A program made the position numbers and the translations under genes. From NCBI GenBank assembly GCA_037176885.1, contig JAWWNJ010000110.1, positions 434,001 through 498,000 of the forward strand: DNA of 64,000 bases. The letters run 5' to 3'. The stretch is from Favolaschia claudopus (Eukaryota > Basidiomycota > Agaricomycetes > Agaricales > Mycenaceae). Below are positions 32,935 through 44,051 of the stretch, in pieces. The notes under the pieces were generated by a model. The model did not search any database. It saw only the letters and a program-made list of their open reading frames with translations, and was not told the DNA's origin. The first letter of the stretch is position 1. Each line of letters opens with the position of its first letter.

Positions 32935-35187
32935 ATGGCCGACGTTGATCACGACGAAGTTTCCCAAAGACGCACACCCATCCCCAAGTTTCAAGTCTCG
33001 ATCATCCTTCTCATCCAATTTTCTGAACCAATTACTGGTGGGTTGTCGCTTTGCAAACCGATTTCGACTCTGAAACGAGTCCCCAGCTTTGGTTATCTAT
33101 CCTTTCGTCGTCCAGTTTGTAAGGGACTTGGGGATCACAGGGGGCGATGAAACTAAGATTGGCTTCTACGCTGGGCTGCTCGTGTGTCTTGAAATCTGCG
33201 GAATTCTCGACCCTGCGTCTGATCCTGAGTCCAGGAATCGGTATTCTTTCTTGCGGAGAGTCTGACCGTGTACATGTTTGGACGATTGTCTGATATTTAT
33301 GGGAGACGTCCGGTGCTTTTGGTGGCTCCTCTAGGTATGGGGAGTGCGATAGCGATTTACAGTTCCGTGAATTGACGCAGTCAACAAGGCCTGGGACTGG
33401 CGATGTTCGGTTTTGGGCTGTCCAAGGTAAAGTGAAGGATGTGGATGACCGTCAAAGAACTAACGACGTGCCGCAGACCTTTTGGCTGCTACTTTTCTTT
33501 CGCTGCATCCAAGGAGTTTGCAACGGGAATATTGGTAACCGTCTTGCTCTCGTCTCGTCGTCCCTTCTCTGAGTCCACCCTTTAGGCGTCACGAAAACCG
33601 TCATAAATGAAATAGCGGATGCGACCAACATTGCCGATATATTCTCCATGGGACCTTTGGTTTGGAGTATCGCGGGCACTATCGCGTTCGTCACATTTGC
33701 GCTCCTTCTATACCAGAATTGACCATATCCCAAATGCAGACCACTCATAGGTGGACTTTTTTCTCTCCTGATTTCTGCTTTTAATCTCGCACCGATCTCG
33801 TAGGCGGGGTATTGTCTAATCCTGCAACCAAATGGCCGAACACATTCGGAAAGATCGAAGTTTTCAGGAGCAATCCCTACTTCCTTCCGTGTGCTGTCGC
33901 GGGTTGCATTGCTCTCGCCTCCTTTGCAATCGCATCCGTTGGATTGAAAGAGGCATGTCCATCTTCTGACGCCGCAATATAACGTCAACAACTCCAATTT
34001 CGCAGACTCTACCCTCAGCAATCGCACGGAAACATAAGAAGGGCAGGGCTCAGGAGACCGACCCATTACTTCCTGACGAGCCGCCTCACGAAGAAGAAAC
34101 TCATGCGCCGCCTCCGCCCCTGCGCGATCTGCTCACTCCTCCCGTGCTTCTCGCGCTCACCACTCATGGCGCATTGCATTTTTCCAACATGGCCAACGAC
34201 GCCCTTGTTCCTCTCTTCTTCGCGACACCCATCAAGCTCGGCGGTCTTGGTCTGAGGTGGGCTTTGAATTTTTCTACTGCTTCGGCTGGCACCCTCTAAC
34301 GTCTTGCAGACCGCAGGATATCGGCCTCATCCTCAGTACTGTACCTCCCTGTATGGGAGCAACCGTCACGGTAACGGTGGGGTCGGTTGTGTTGCCTCTT
34401 TTTGAGGTGGTCACGGTCACGATTGAGGCCGTTGCCTTGAAAAAATCGTGACACAGCACGAAAAATAAATTTTCGGCCTGGAAACATACACAGGTGAGTC
34501 TGTGCTTACATTTTGTGCTGCTCATTGGCCGACATCCTCAAAATTGTAGTGAATTCCACGATTTGATGACTTCTTCACGAATTTTTTGAGCCAGATGGTT
34601 GCCTCCTTTGGCAACGGTCACGGCTCACGGAGGGACGGTTGCCTGAAAACAAGGCAACCATTTTGTCACGGTCCCTCGACGGTTGCTCCCATACAGGGAG
34701 GTACAGTATAGTCGGAATCTGTAACGCCATCGTCCAGGGCCTCTTTGGTGGCCGGATAATCCGATACTTCGGACCTCGCCGCATTTTCATCGCAGGGTTC
34801 TACTGCTTGGCCGTCGAGTTTGCCATGTACCCGCTCGTGAGCTCCCTGGCGCATCGTGCAGGGCGGGTCAACGGCGTGGTGCTCCTTGCGCTCGCGTTTC
34901 AACTCAGCACCACGTTTGTTATCTACCTCGCCTACGCCTGCACCAACCTATTCGTGATGGACTCTGCACCGAGTCGGTCTAGCCTGGGCAGTGTCAATGG
35001 ACTATCCCAAATGATAGCGACCTTGTTGCGTAGCATTGGGCCGTCGTTCGCGTCCTCGCTGTTCGCGCTTTCCGTGGAACATCAGATTGCTGGGGGCTTT
35101 TTCGTGTATATTGTGCTCATTTTCGCCGCGTTGGGCGCGGTACAGTTCGCATATCGGCTTCCGTCAAAGCTTCAACTCAAGAAGTGA
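32935..35187 (+). CDS. Major facilitator superfamily transporter 3, interrupted by a MITE
   Basis: Fourth-family member of the same DHA1-like group as 18685, 22150 and 50121. ATG 32935 gives MADVDHDEVSQRR and IPKFQVSIILLIQFSEPIT; then IYPFVVQFVRDLGITGGDET, FFLAESLTVYMFGRLSDIYG with RRPVLLV, TFWLLLFFRCIQGVCNGNIG, PLIGGVLSNPATKWP, YFLPCAVAGCIALASFAIAS, FFATPIKLGGLGLR and PQDIGLILS. Here a 368-bp element is inserted at TA in codon ATA; after it the frame resumes SIVGICNAIVQGLFGGRIIR and continues to GSVNGLSQMIATLLRSIGPS and QLKK. Without the element the exon is continuous. The gene is therefore either disrupted, or active only if the element is removed as an intron. Confidence 0.75.
34339..34706. 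mobile_element. MITE with 29-bp perfect terminal inverted repeats and TA target duplication
   Basis: Left end ctgtacctccctgtatggga (34339 onward) continues 29 bp that are the exact reverse complement of the right end (34678-34706). TA flanks both ends (34337-34338 and 34707-34708), matching Tc1/mariner-type or Stowaway-like integration. 368 bp, no coding capacity. Subterminal parts contain further short inverted words (ggttgcc/ggcaacc, gtcacg/cgtgac). The site is inside a coding exon of MFS3. Confidence 0.9.
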
Positions 35188-35318
35188 AGAGCTGGGACAT
35201 CGCAGTGAGTAAGTTTCAACATCTTCCGACTCTTCAGGGTCCTCGAAGCCTGCAGGGCTCGAAGATTTGCCTCGGCATAAAGGAGGGGAAAGGGGATACG
35301 TATTTAAGGTTACATTGA

Positions 35319-36230
35319 TTACAGCCTAGATTGGGGTATTCCAAATGACAATGAGAGATGGTCCGTTGAGCTTGCAAAGGCAACTGGAGCGGAGTGCGAG
35401 ATATCACGAACGGTTTCCAGCATCTGCTCTCGCACGGTGAGTGCCAATGTTGATACGTCCTCCTCCCCTAACCCTCGGGTGGTGATTGGAGGCAGAACTG
35501 TGGTCAGGGAGGCGTCAGCGGCAGCTCAGAACAATTGTCGCATTCCTCCTTACCTCGAGCTCTCAGTTGCACGGGTTCAAACCACCCGCGTCTATACATG
35601 TGCGAATAATTCTCGCACACAATAGGGACGATTGGGATCCCGCTCTGCACAGCCATATGGAAACCGCCTTTCTTGAAAGGTAGCAGACTGGGATCTCGGG
35701 CGGCGTTGCGGGTTCCTTCGGGGAATACGACGAGAGAGACGTCTGCTTTGCGCAGGGTTGCACCTGCTTTGCGAATCGAGGCGGCGGCGCGTCCGCCGTT
35801 ACCTCGTTCGACGAGAATGCACCCGGAAAGATAGAGGACGGCGCCTATAGGAGACCAGCCAAGCGACTTTTTCGCCATCACTGAGACGCGCTTGGGGAAG
35901 AAGCTGGAGAAATGACAAGATAAGAGAGCCTTGGCTGCGAGTTGGGACTGACCATCCTAAAAGCCATATATCGAGGGCGCTTTGGTGGTTCAGCATGAAC
36001 ACGGCAGGTTGGGTATTGAGGTGCTCTGCGCCTTCGAATTCGACATGTAAACCGAGGATAGTACCGATGAAGCGGGAGAAGGAGCGGGTGACGAGAGGAC
36101 CAGCTTCGAAACGCCGCCCGAGAACTGCGAAGGCACACGACAAGGGCGTGGACAGGATGCCCCACAGAGACAAGGTTGTGAAATAAATGCCGGTGCGAAG
36201 ACAGTATCGAACGAGGGTCAACGAAGACAT
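35319..36230 (-). CDS. 1-acyl-sn-glycerol-3-phosphate acyltransferase
   Basis: Three exons; removing introns 35904-35952 (49 nt) and one of 56 nt near 35510 leaves 269 codons, 268 aa. Makes phosphatidic acid from lysophosphatidic acid and acyl-CoA in the ER membrane. An N-terminal hydrophobic segment (YFTTLSLWGILSTPLSCAFA) precedes acyltransferase motif I NHQSALDIWLLG, then FFPKRVSVMAKKSLGWSP (motif II region), VVFPEGTRN (motif III) and GIPIVPIVCENYS (motif IV). The C-terminus has LPPITTRGLGEEDV. Length and motif order are normal for eukaryotic PlsC/SLC1-type enzymes. It converges with MFS3, 131 nt apart. Confidence 0.92.
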
Positions 36231-36955
36231 GATGAGGGGAGGGCTTCCTGAGCTAGCTTGATGACTTATGAGCCAAATTCCATGAGTCGTCGGTGTCTTG
36301 ACGAGCCGATTTAGAGGATACTCGGACTATTGGTAAAGAACAAGAGATCCATGTAAAGTGGATGGCCGAACGGTGAACATGGTGAAACCCGATATAAGAA
36401 ACTAGAAGCCCGCTAGACTCAGATGGACTTGTAGACACCGCGCCACCTCGAGAGGTCAGACTGAAGCCAGATACAGCAAGATCTAGCGGCGCTGGCGTCG
36501 AATTGCCGGGACCTGGATGTGAAGATAAAGTCCCTAGCTTAATGGGGCCTCCTTCGTGTCGGGGATCCGAAAAATCAGACAGCTAGAGCCCGGGGAACAC
36601 AATTCCAGAATTTAAGAGGTTGAGGAAGTGGTCAACCGTACCATCCGCCAAACTCCGCCAAGCAATGCCATCATTGTTGATGGGGCAAAAATGCCTCGTC
36701 AAACGACACAACCATGAACGCGTCTAAGACTGTCTAAGACTCCAAGTTCAGGTTGAAGTTCTGGAACAGAAGCACTGAGGGATAATTGGTTTCCACCGTC
36801 ACGAGGTCGCGTCAGTTTTCGTCATGCTGGGCTTAGCATGCGTACGCTTCGGCTTACTCACTTCCCGCACAACCCGTCTATATAACCCTCCGCGCCTTTG
36901 CTGCGGTGCCTTCATCTCAGTCAACCTGTTTTCAGCATCAACTTCCAAAGCACCC
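36231..36955. other. Divergent promoter region between acyltransferase and glutaredoxin
   Basis: No gene seen. A tctataaccc word at about 36880 lies 75 nt upstream of the glutaredoxin start. Confidence 0.4.
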
Positions 36956-37477
36956 ATGTCTGTCCAGGAAATCGTCGAGGTCCGTATGTGCCAATTCTTC
37001 CAGTGATTCCGCTCATCCAAGGCGCTTTACAAAGAACGCGATCGATAACAATAAAATTGCTATCTTTTCCAAGTCCTGGTGCCCCTACTGCAAGAAAGCT
37101 AAAGCTCTGTTTGCGGCGGAATTCCCTGAGGAGAAACCTCTCGTTATTGAGTGCGTGAATTGCAAGACGTCCCAAGTACCCTCTGATTGAACCTTGGCAC
37201 AGGCTTGACGAGCGCGAGGACGGAGACCAGATCCAGCAATATCTAGCAAATAAGACTGGGCAGACTTCAGTGCCCAACATCTTCGTTAGTACGTCGTCAT
37301 TCGCAAACTGTGCGGCGTCCTAGAGAGGCTGACGATGCCTGCAGACAAGCAGCAAGTTGGTGGTGCGTCTTGTTTCCTGGCTTTGTCGAGTATTCTTTCC
37401 CACTCCGTCGTACAGGTAATGACAAGACCCAAGCCGCATTCAAGTCGGGGGAGCTCAAGCGTCTGGTCAATCTCTAG
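36956..37477 (+). CDS. Dithiol glutaredoxin
   Basis: Five exons; introns of 55, 52, 56 and 53 nt leave 102 codons, 101 aa. Reduces disulfides and glutathionylated proteins with GSH. After MSVQEIVE the protein reads KIAIFSKSWCPYCKKAKALF with the CPYC active site, then LDEREDGDQIQQYL, the conserved TSVPNIFV (TVP loop) and NKQQVGGNDKTQAAFKSGEL (GSH-binding GG). Length is typical of classical cytosolic glutaredoxins; no targeting peptide is included with this start. Confidence 0.93.
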
Positions 37478-37886
37478 ATATCTGCTGTAGGTCGGTACCT
37501 TTCACCTCTTCCCTGCCTGATTCTGATATTCTGTTAGATTGCTTTGGACTGAGGTGAACGCGAATAATAATCTTGTACTGTACATGCTAGTACATATGTG
37601 TGTTTTTCTGGACAGCGGCGTATCCTAACTTTCTCCGGTTTACACGAACAACATGCGGATAATTTAGCTCGGAGACTTCTTCCCCCACTGGCTGAACTGT
37701 CCGTAACTGTCTTTGCAGTCCTATATCTTCTGTCTTTGAGAGAGTTTCGCCAATTTCGCTGCTGGATCTCGGTAGATACCCCATAAGGAAAGTCATTGTC
37801 CTCCAGCCATTTCGGCACAGCCACCAACCCAGCTTTCGTCCTACACCCACAACCTACTAACCTCTACGGTCCTCATCGTCTCTACT
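37478..37886. other. Short intergenic and 5' UTR of the SPT2 gene
   Basis: No gene seen. Confidence 0.4.
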
Positions 37887-39242
37887 ATGGCCACTGGGTA
37901 CAAGGCTCTTCTAGCCCTCGGCGAGAGCCACACCAAGAGTGTCGAGAGCACAGTACAGGCCGCATTGGCGCAGAAGAAGGCTAAGGAGCAGCAGCGCCGA
38001 AAACAGCAGGAGGAACAGGAACGGAAGCAACGGGAGCTCGATACCAAGATGCGTCTACGGTACTTTGAAGAGCAGAAGAAGAAGGCGGAGGCGGAGGCCA
38101 AGAAGGAGGAGGTGCTCAAGGCCAAGGAAGCGGATCTTCTCCGGCGTGAAGCGGAGCAACGCGACGCATTGCGGTACGGGCCAAAGAAAGCGAAGGCTGC
38201 TGCTGCTGCCGGTAGGTGGCCAACGTCGAATTCCGGTGTTCGGGACGAGGTCCGACGGAGGCGAATGCCTGATGAAGACGACGAGATTGACGCGGGGAGT
38301 ATCCTCACACGAGAAGAGAAGCGGGAGCGCAAGTTGCAGGCAGAACTGAAGCGGGCATTCAACGCTCCTCGTCGCCCTGTAGGTAACGCTACCCACCGGA
38401 AATCCCGTGGTTTCCCGGGAGGAGCTGTCAACATAGTTGACGCTCCATCCAGTGTCGCAGCCAGCGGCTCTGGCAGCGTCAAGGAGCGTCTTGCGGCCAT
38501 CCCCAACACTCTCACTCGTCTCAACGTCGTCAAGCGAGACACCCGTACCATCGACGAGATTGTTCGGGACCGACGCGAGAACAAGGAGGTTCTCGACGGC
38601 GACAGGGCACGTACCTTCGATGATTGGTTCACAACTTCTACGCGCACAAAGAAGGCCCCAGCTCGTTCGCAGTCGGACGAGCCCAAGAAAGCGTCCACAC
38701 CTATTCCCTCTTCCTCCGCCAGCTCTTCATCCTCTCGAGTCTCTTCTCAGGCTCTCCCTGGGTCAGCGCCTAAACGACCACAGCCTTCTGCGCCGATGCC
38801 CAAGCCGAAGTACAAGATGCCTTCGTCTGCACCCACGAGCACCATGAAGAAGCGGCCGCGTTCGCCTTCCATGTCTCGCTCCAATTCCCCTCCGCCGTCC
38901 AAGCGTCCCCATATTGCCGCCAGCTCCTCCAAATCTGCGTCCTCCTCCAAGGGCAAATTCACATCATCCCGCTCTCATTCCCCCCGTCCCGCAGCGTCAT
39001 CTCTCAGCGAGGAGATCTGGGGTCTATTCGGCAAGAACAAATCCCAGTATACTGCACGGGATGTGTTCTCAGACTCGGAGGATGATGATCTCATGGAGGC
39101 TGACGCCGGCGCCCTCTGGGACGAGGAACACGTCAGTGCCCGTATCGCTCGCAAGGAGGAGCGCGAGGCGGAGGCAGCGGAGCGGAGACACGATGAGGAG
39201 AAGCGTCGCAGGAAGGCCGCCGCATTGGCTGGCAGTCGCTGA
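37887..39242 (+). CDS. SPT2: SPT2-like chromatin protein
   Basis: Intronless 451-residue protein. The N-terminal third is a long charged helix/coiled coil (AQKKAKEQQRRKQQEEQE and onward), followed by a basic disordered Ser/Pro region. The C-terminus carries the SPT2 histone-binding domain: SEEIWGLFGKNKSQYTARDV, SDSEDDD, LWDEEHVSARIARKEERE. SPT2 proteins bind H3-H4 and act as histone chaperones during transcription. Domain at the extreme C-terminus and length fit fungal members. First ATG of the frame at 37887 in good context. Confidence 0.9.
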   Translation: MATGYKALLALGESHTKSVESTVQAALAQKKAKEQQRRKQQEEQERKQRELDTKMRLRYFEEQKKKAEAEAKKEEVLKAKEADLLRREAEQRDALRYGPKKAKAAAAAGRWPTSNSGVRDEVRRRRMPDEDDEIDAGSILTREEKRERKLQAELKRAFNAPRRPVGNATHRKSRGFPGGAVNIVDAPSSVAASGSGSVKERLAAIPNTLTRLNVVKRDTRTIDEIVRDRRENKEVLDGDRARTFDDWFTTSTRTKKAPARSQSDEPKKASTPIPSSSASSSSSRVSSQALPGSAPKRPQPSAPMPKPKYKMPSSAPTSTMKKRPRSPSMSRSNSPPPSKRPHIAASSSKSASSSKGKFTSSRSHSPRPAASSLSEEIWGLFGKNKSQYTARDVFSDSEDDDLMEADAGALWDEEHVSARIARKEEREAEAAERRHDEEKRRRKAAALAGSR

Positions 39243-40757
39243 GCGCGCTCTTTTGCGTCGGATTATTCGATTCATCATGCATACTGTATCTCGGTGGTCT
39301 CATCTACACATCTGTTTTATCTACACCTCATACATCACACGCGCAACATATATACATACTCTCTGCATCCTACCGCACGCCGTTTTCGTCATTACCATTC
39401 TTCATCTGCTTCATGCTGTACCTCGTAGCCTAAAAAGTTACCTTATCATTTCTCTCGGTGTAAACTGTATACATAGAGTGTTTGTAGAATAGGAATAAAT
39501 TAATTACAGCGAGTGGGGCGATATGGCCTCCTACGAATTGGGTGGGTTGATTGAAGGTACGCCCAATCACTGGCATAAAATCAAGGCTGCACTGACTATT
39601 AACGTTTCTCATGACACCGGCATTTCTGGGGTCAATACTGTGCTGCGGTCTTCGATCTCGGCCAGTTCTGTCGCACGTCCTACAACCTTCAAATTTCCTC
39701 GCAGCCGAACGACACTGGATCTTCTGTGCCTCCATACAATAGCGCTCAGTCTCATTTTGCATACGCAACGTCAATCGATTGGCAACTGTACTGGCCAGTG
39801 CATGAAGTCCTGGGTTGGTCCTGGGCCCTCCTCCCTCAAACAATGGCCAATATTCGGATCCCTTTCTTATCTGTTGGTGGCAAGCCTAGGGTACCATACT
39901 CTGTGTCTGAGCGGGCGTTCGACTCTGTCAACTCGATATGTACTCTATCGTTATCAGGCTTTCGATTTCGTTTGTCCCTGGAATAGGACGGCATAGGCAC
40001 CACAACGTGCAGTTTCGAAATGGTTATCTGGCGTTCATCTTCATTCCCGCATGTTTATCTGGCACCAAAACTGTCCCGCACTGAAGCTTAATTTCTACTT
40101 CCCTGGGATAAAGGCAAGATGGAGGAAACCCAGTGACCATTGTCTGCCCGAAAACGCCGGCTGCGTAGGCGTCACTTATTGGGAGAAGTGTAATATTCGC
40201 TCGCTCACGGCGTCAGCGTGGCCACCGAAGAAGCTGAAGCGAACTAGACGACCCTTTGCACAACTGCGCACTCGTCCCGCCCTTTCCAAAGCGTTGCGTG
40301 TTCCTTGCGAACCTACTTGTTGTGCAACAGATGAGACACTGTCTCACAGTATGGTGAAGGATTTAGATGAAGGACTCGGACATTTTGTACCGCATGTTCT
40401 TTGAACTTCTTTCTCTCAGACCGAATATTAATTCCATCCAATGTCAGATTTGTTTCTTCTCGCTTTTCTCGAAAATCAGGCTCAATCAGGCTGTTAAAAG
40501 AAACCGCAGCTACGACTGGCAATACTTGAAAATTGTCGCCCAGCTGAGTCGTCCTACGTTCTCGTTTCCAGGAGTGCGTGTCACTGCGCCACCAGCCCTT
40601 GCTTAGTTACATGTCGATTTCTGGTATAGGCTGGGCCGGCAATAAGAAGCCTTCTTTTCGCACGTAGCATCCAAATTCGCTTTCCGGTCAGCAATCGGAT
40701 GCTCAAAAAGAGCTTGCAGGCTTTAACGATCCTACGCTCCTCCCGTTCTTATCTCCC
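39243..40757. other. Gene-free 1.5 kb
   Basis: No gene supported. Frames such as 39523-39996 show no domain. I found no sign of a broken receptor or transposon here. Confidence 0.45.
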
Positions 40758-41645
40758 ATGGTGCAAAAAACCTACGCTTGGATTTCTCTATGGTGGTGTT
40801 TTGGGAACATCTACTATGTCCTCTAACACACAGCTTCCAGGTTTCTTCTCACTGCGCCCCTCATGATCTGGGATGCCGGGTAGTACCATCTCCTTCTGTC
40901 CGAGTTGATTGAAGTCGCTGACATTGTTCTCAGCTACTGTTTGATGAGGTCCGGTCTTTTCCCAGTGACGGCCCGACATTAACCTCTCTTATAGACCGCG
41001 TTCGATGGCAGGCGGTGATCTGTACTGGTTCTGGAAGCCGTACGAGTCGTACGGGAAGGTGGACCACGTACGCTTTATCGCTTCTCTCTCATCCCGCCGC
41101 TGAGTCTGAACATTCAAGGTTTATGGAACCAAGGCATGGGAGGATGGCGAAGGTTTCGCCGGGGCAGCAGGCAAACACCGTTGCTGTTGCCTCAAACATA
41201 AGATTGAACTCATACTTCGCCAGCCATTCTGAACCTCCTTGAGACGTTCGCAAACGTATAGTGATGCTTTCTGGCTTGCCCGACACAAAGCTGACTCACA
41301 TTCCTTCAGATTGCTTACCTCGTTGGCACACACGTTCATGAGACTCGATCAGCCGTTATAATTGGATATACCGGAGCAACAGCAACGCTCGCCAAAACTC
41401 TGCTGTACAGCCTGAATCAATACTTTTGTAATGGGTGTGCAGTCGGTCACAACACCTTCGTCAATCTGTTTGCGTTTTGGATTTTTCCTAATATGTGCGC
41501 CATCCTTCCTTCACCGTTGATGCAATTCACCGACTACAACTTCAACAGCCTGTGGATGGTTTTTCCCGCGTTGATCATGCTGAGACTAGGGAGCGATATG
41601 CTGAGAATGATGGATGCAAGCTATGGAAAATCCAAGGCAGAATAA
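40758..41645 (+). CDS. EXPERA/emopamil-binding-like membrane protein
   Basis: Seven exons; introns of 48, 54, 46, 51, 53 and 54 nt leave 194 codons, 193 aa. The translation runs TYAWISLWFLLTAPLMIWDA, GYCLMRPRSMAGGDLYWFWK, YESYGKVDHVYGTKAWEDGE, GFAGAAAILNLLETFANIAY, LVGTHVHETRSAVIIGYTGA and QYFCNGCAVGHNTF, with four hydrophobic helices. This resembles a basidiomycete family related to EXPERA-fold sterol isomerase-like proteins; catalytic activity is not established. The fifth intron only works with a GC donor (gcaaac...gccag); without it the frame breaks, so this splice deserves checking. Next gene on the same strand starts 180 nt downstream. Confidence 0.65.
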
Positions 41646-41825
41646 TGATCTAGGCTACGCTGTTCTCGATATCACGATCCCATGTCGAATTCCGTACGCG
41701 CTTGACAATTTGACAATTCGGGACGCCATCAATACCACACGTGGTCGCGTTAGCCTCCTGTCCTCACTTGAGGTACAAATACGACCTGCGGCAGGACTCA
41801 GGGACGACCCTTGCCTCCTACCTCT

Positions 41826-43804
41826 ATGTCCCTGGAGAGATATTATCATCCTTTTCACGAAGACCCACAGGACTGGGATCCCGACGATGGTGATCCCGGT
41901 ACTTGGCCTCCAAAAACCCTCGCAGAACTGAGGATGTGTCGGTTCTCTGCTCAGCTGCGACGCAAGCCTCGCTGGTGGGAGAAGATACAGGACGAGAAAA
42001 TCCGCACGAAATGGACACAGGAAGTCAAGGAACAGCAGGTGAATCTACCAAGATGGGAGAAATTAACGGATAACATGGTTCGTGATACTTCCTTTGACAA
42101 GGTCGCAGTGGTCAACCACCCCAAACATACATTCAGGTCAATTATGTGATGGACGAAATGCGTGACGGCTACGCGGCCCCTCCGTGACCCAGATACTGGC
42201 ATTGAGGTAAGTACAGGTCAACATCGAACTCCTCGTCATTTCACATCTCTCGCTGGCAGTGTGGCCCATATGAAAGGATTTTTCTTTCCGACGCGCTTAT
42301 CCCAGAAGACGTCGGCGCGGCTCTGAAACTTGCTGTACGGCCACTGGAAGATATCCCAGACGAGGAAAAGGACTGGCATCCCGGCTCCGATGGTCAGGTT
42401 CTCGACCTCGTACATCCGTCCATCTGTCCCCTTGTATTCGAAGAGACTTGGGGAAGGGGCGATGACGGCTCTGTGAAGACGTTCGATAACCCTGAAGCCG
42501 ACGATTTAGGTGTCGACTCCATGTTCGTTTCCCTGCGCTTTCAATGGCTTCCTTCGGATTTTAGAATCCACGAAGACGGTACACTGAGACTCATTTCGCC
42601 GTACATCAATAATATTCACCCCAAACACCACGATACACTAATTCCTGTTATTGAGCGCGTCATGGCATTTGCCATACCATTGTGGGATCGCGTACTGTCC
42701 TCCCTCAAAGACGATCCGGTTCCTGCGAGGGTGACGAGCAAGCGCGAAAATCCGAGCGAAGTGGAAACAGACACGTTTGATACTGGGATTTCCTGCATCT
42801 GGGAAGGTGGTCGTCCTTCTACTGAAACCGAAGAAGAAGAAAGGGAACAAGAGCAAGATTACGATGCTTGGTTGTTGCGGCGATTGAATCAGGGTCCTCT
42901 GATTCTTCCGGAAGCATCGCGATATGAAGGTGCACTGGAAAATGATCTATCTGTGAAGCTCGCTGGCTCCGACATCCAAGTCATTGTCAAGTTGGCCAAC
43001 ATCGTTCTAACACCAGACAAGCCTGAATACCCGGGGGGTACCTGGCACGTAGAAGGTGCGATATTCTGTAACATGGATCATTCGAGCTCAACTCTATCTT
43101 CTGCAGGGATGGCGACCGAATCGATAGTTTCCACCTTCATATATTATTACGAATCGGACAACATTGATCCCTGTGACTTGAGATTCCGAATGGCGACACG
43201 ACCTCCGGAGTACCATGAACAAGACGACAGTACCTGCATGCGAGTGTTGTATGGCATGAATCGAGAGGCACCCTGTGTACAAGACATTGGGTCTGTAGAA
43301 ACCAAGGCGGGGCGCTGTATAGCCTTCCCCAATCTCTACCAACACTGTGTTCGTTCGAGTTCAATCTTTTCTCTGAAGCTACAACGGCTTGACGTGCATC
43401 TATATAGGTATCTCCGTTCCAGCTTGTCGACAAGACAAAGCCGGGTGTTCGCAAGATTCTAGCATTCTTCCTCATAGATCCAACTATCAAGATCCCGTCC
43501 GCTTCCAACGTGCCGCCACAACAGCGCCAGGTAGTTTCGGATATTCTTCGCTCTCAGGGCCCATCTTCGAGGTTGTCCCTTGTACCCCTTGAGTTGCTTG
43601 ACTATATTGCAACATTGGTACCCGGAGTCAGATCAAGAACAGAAGCCGAAGCGATTCGTGAAGAGGTGATGGAGGAACGCACAGTCGTGATAGAGAGCGT
43701 CAATACGGAGTTCTTTTCCCGGGAATTTAATATGTGGTCCGTCTCATTCTTGACATTCATATATGAACCCAGCTTTAGCTCACGTCGCGCACAGTGAGCA
43801 CTGA
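41826..43804 (+). pseudogene. DUF4246 family protein with a one-base frameshift
   Basis: Five exons (introns 59, 53, 59 and 58 nt). MSLERYYHPFHEDPQDWDPD, LAELRMCRFSAQLRRKPRWW, CGPYERIFLSDALIPEDVG, VDSMFVSLRFQWLPSDF, DIQVIVKLANIVLTPDKPEY, GGTWHVEGAIFC, STFIYYYESDNIDPCDL, SPFQLVDKTKPGVRKILAFF and a final CEH are hallmarks of this fungal family of unknown function. Exon 2 contains cccc near 42,168-42,173, where MDEMRDGYAA should run on into LRDPDTGIE; one base too many shifts the frame, and the exon total is 1750 nt (not divisible by three). Either a recent inactivation or a sequence error in a C run. All other exons are in good order. Confidence 0.75.
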
Positions 43805-44051
43805 ATCCCCCAGGCACTTCGCCGTCTCTCACCTGGAAAACTACGGTCCCCCGATTTTTTTTTCTGGTGTGATAAGTGCCGAACGGGGGGGAACCGACTC
43901 CGAGTGTGCGACTCGTATACGACATTCATTCAACACCAATACTATACAGTTCAACGTTATCTGCTCCTACAGAATCGTTGAAGATACAAGCATTCCTATC
44001 CGTGTTAAATATTGTAACAATAGATACGCGCCGTTATGGCACAGTGTTTCG

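Noticed and set aside
41100..41230. Frameshift in the EXPERA-like gene
   Set aside because: A GC-AG intron closes the frame and the total exon length is divisible by three, so no mutation needs to be assumed.
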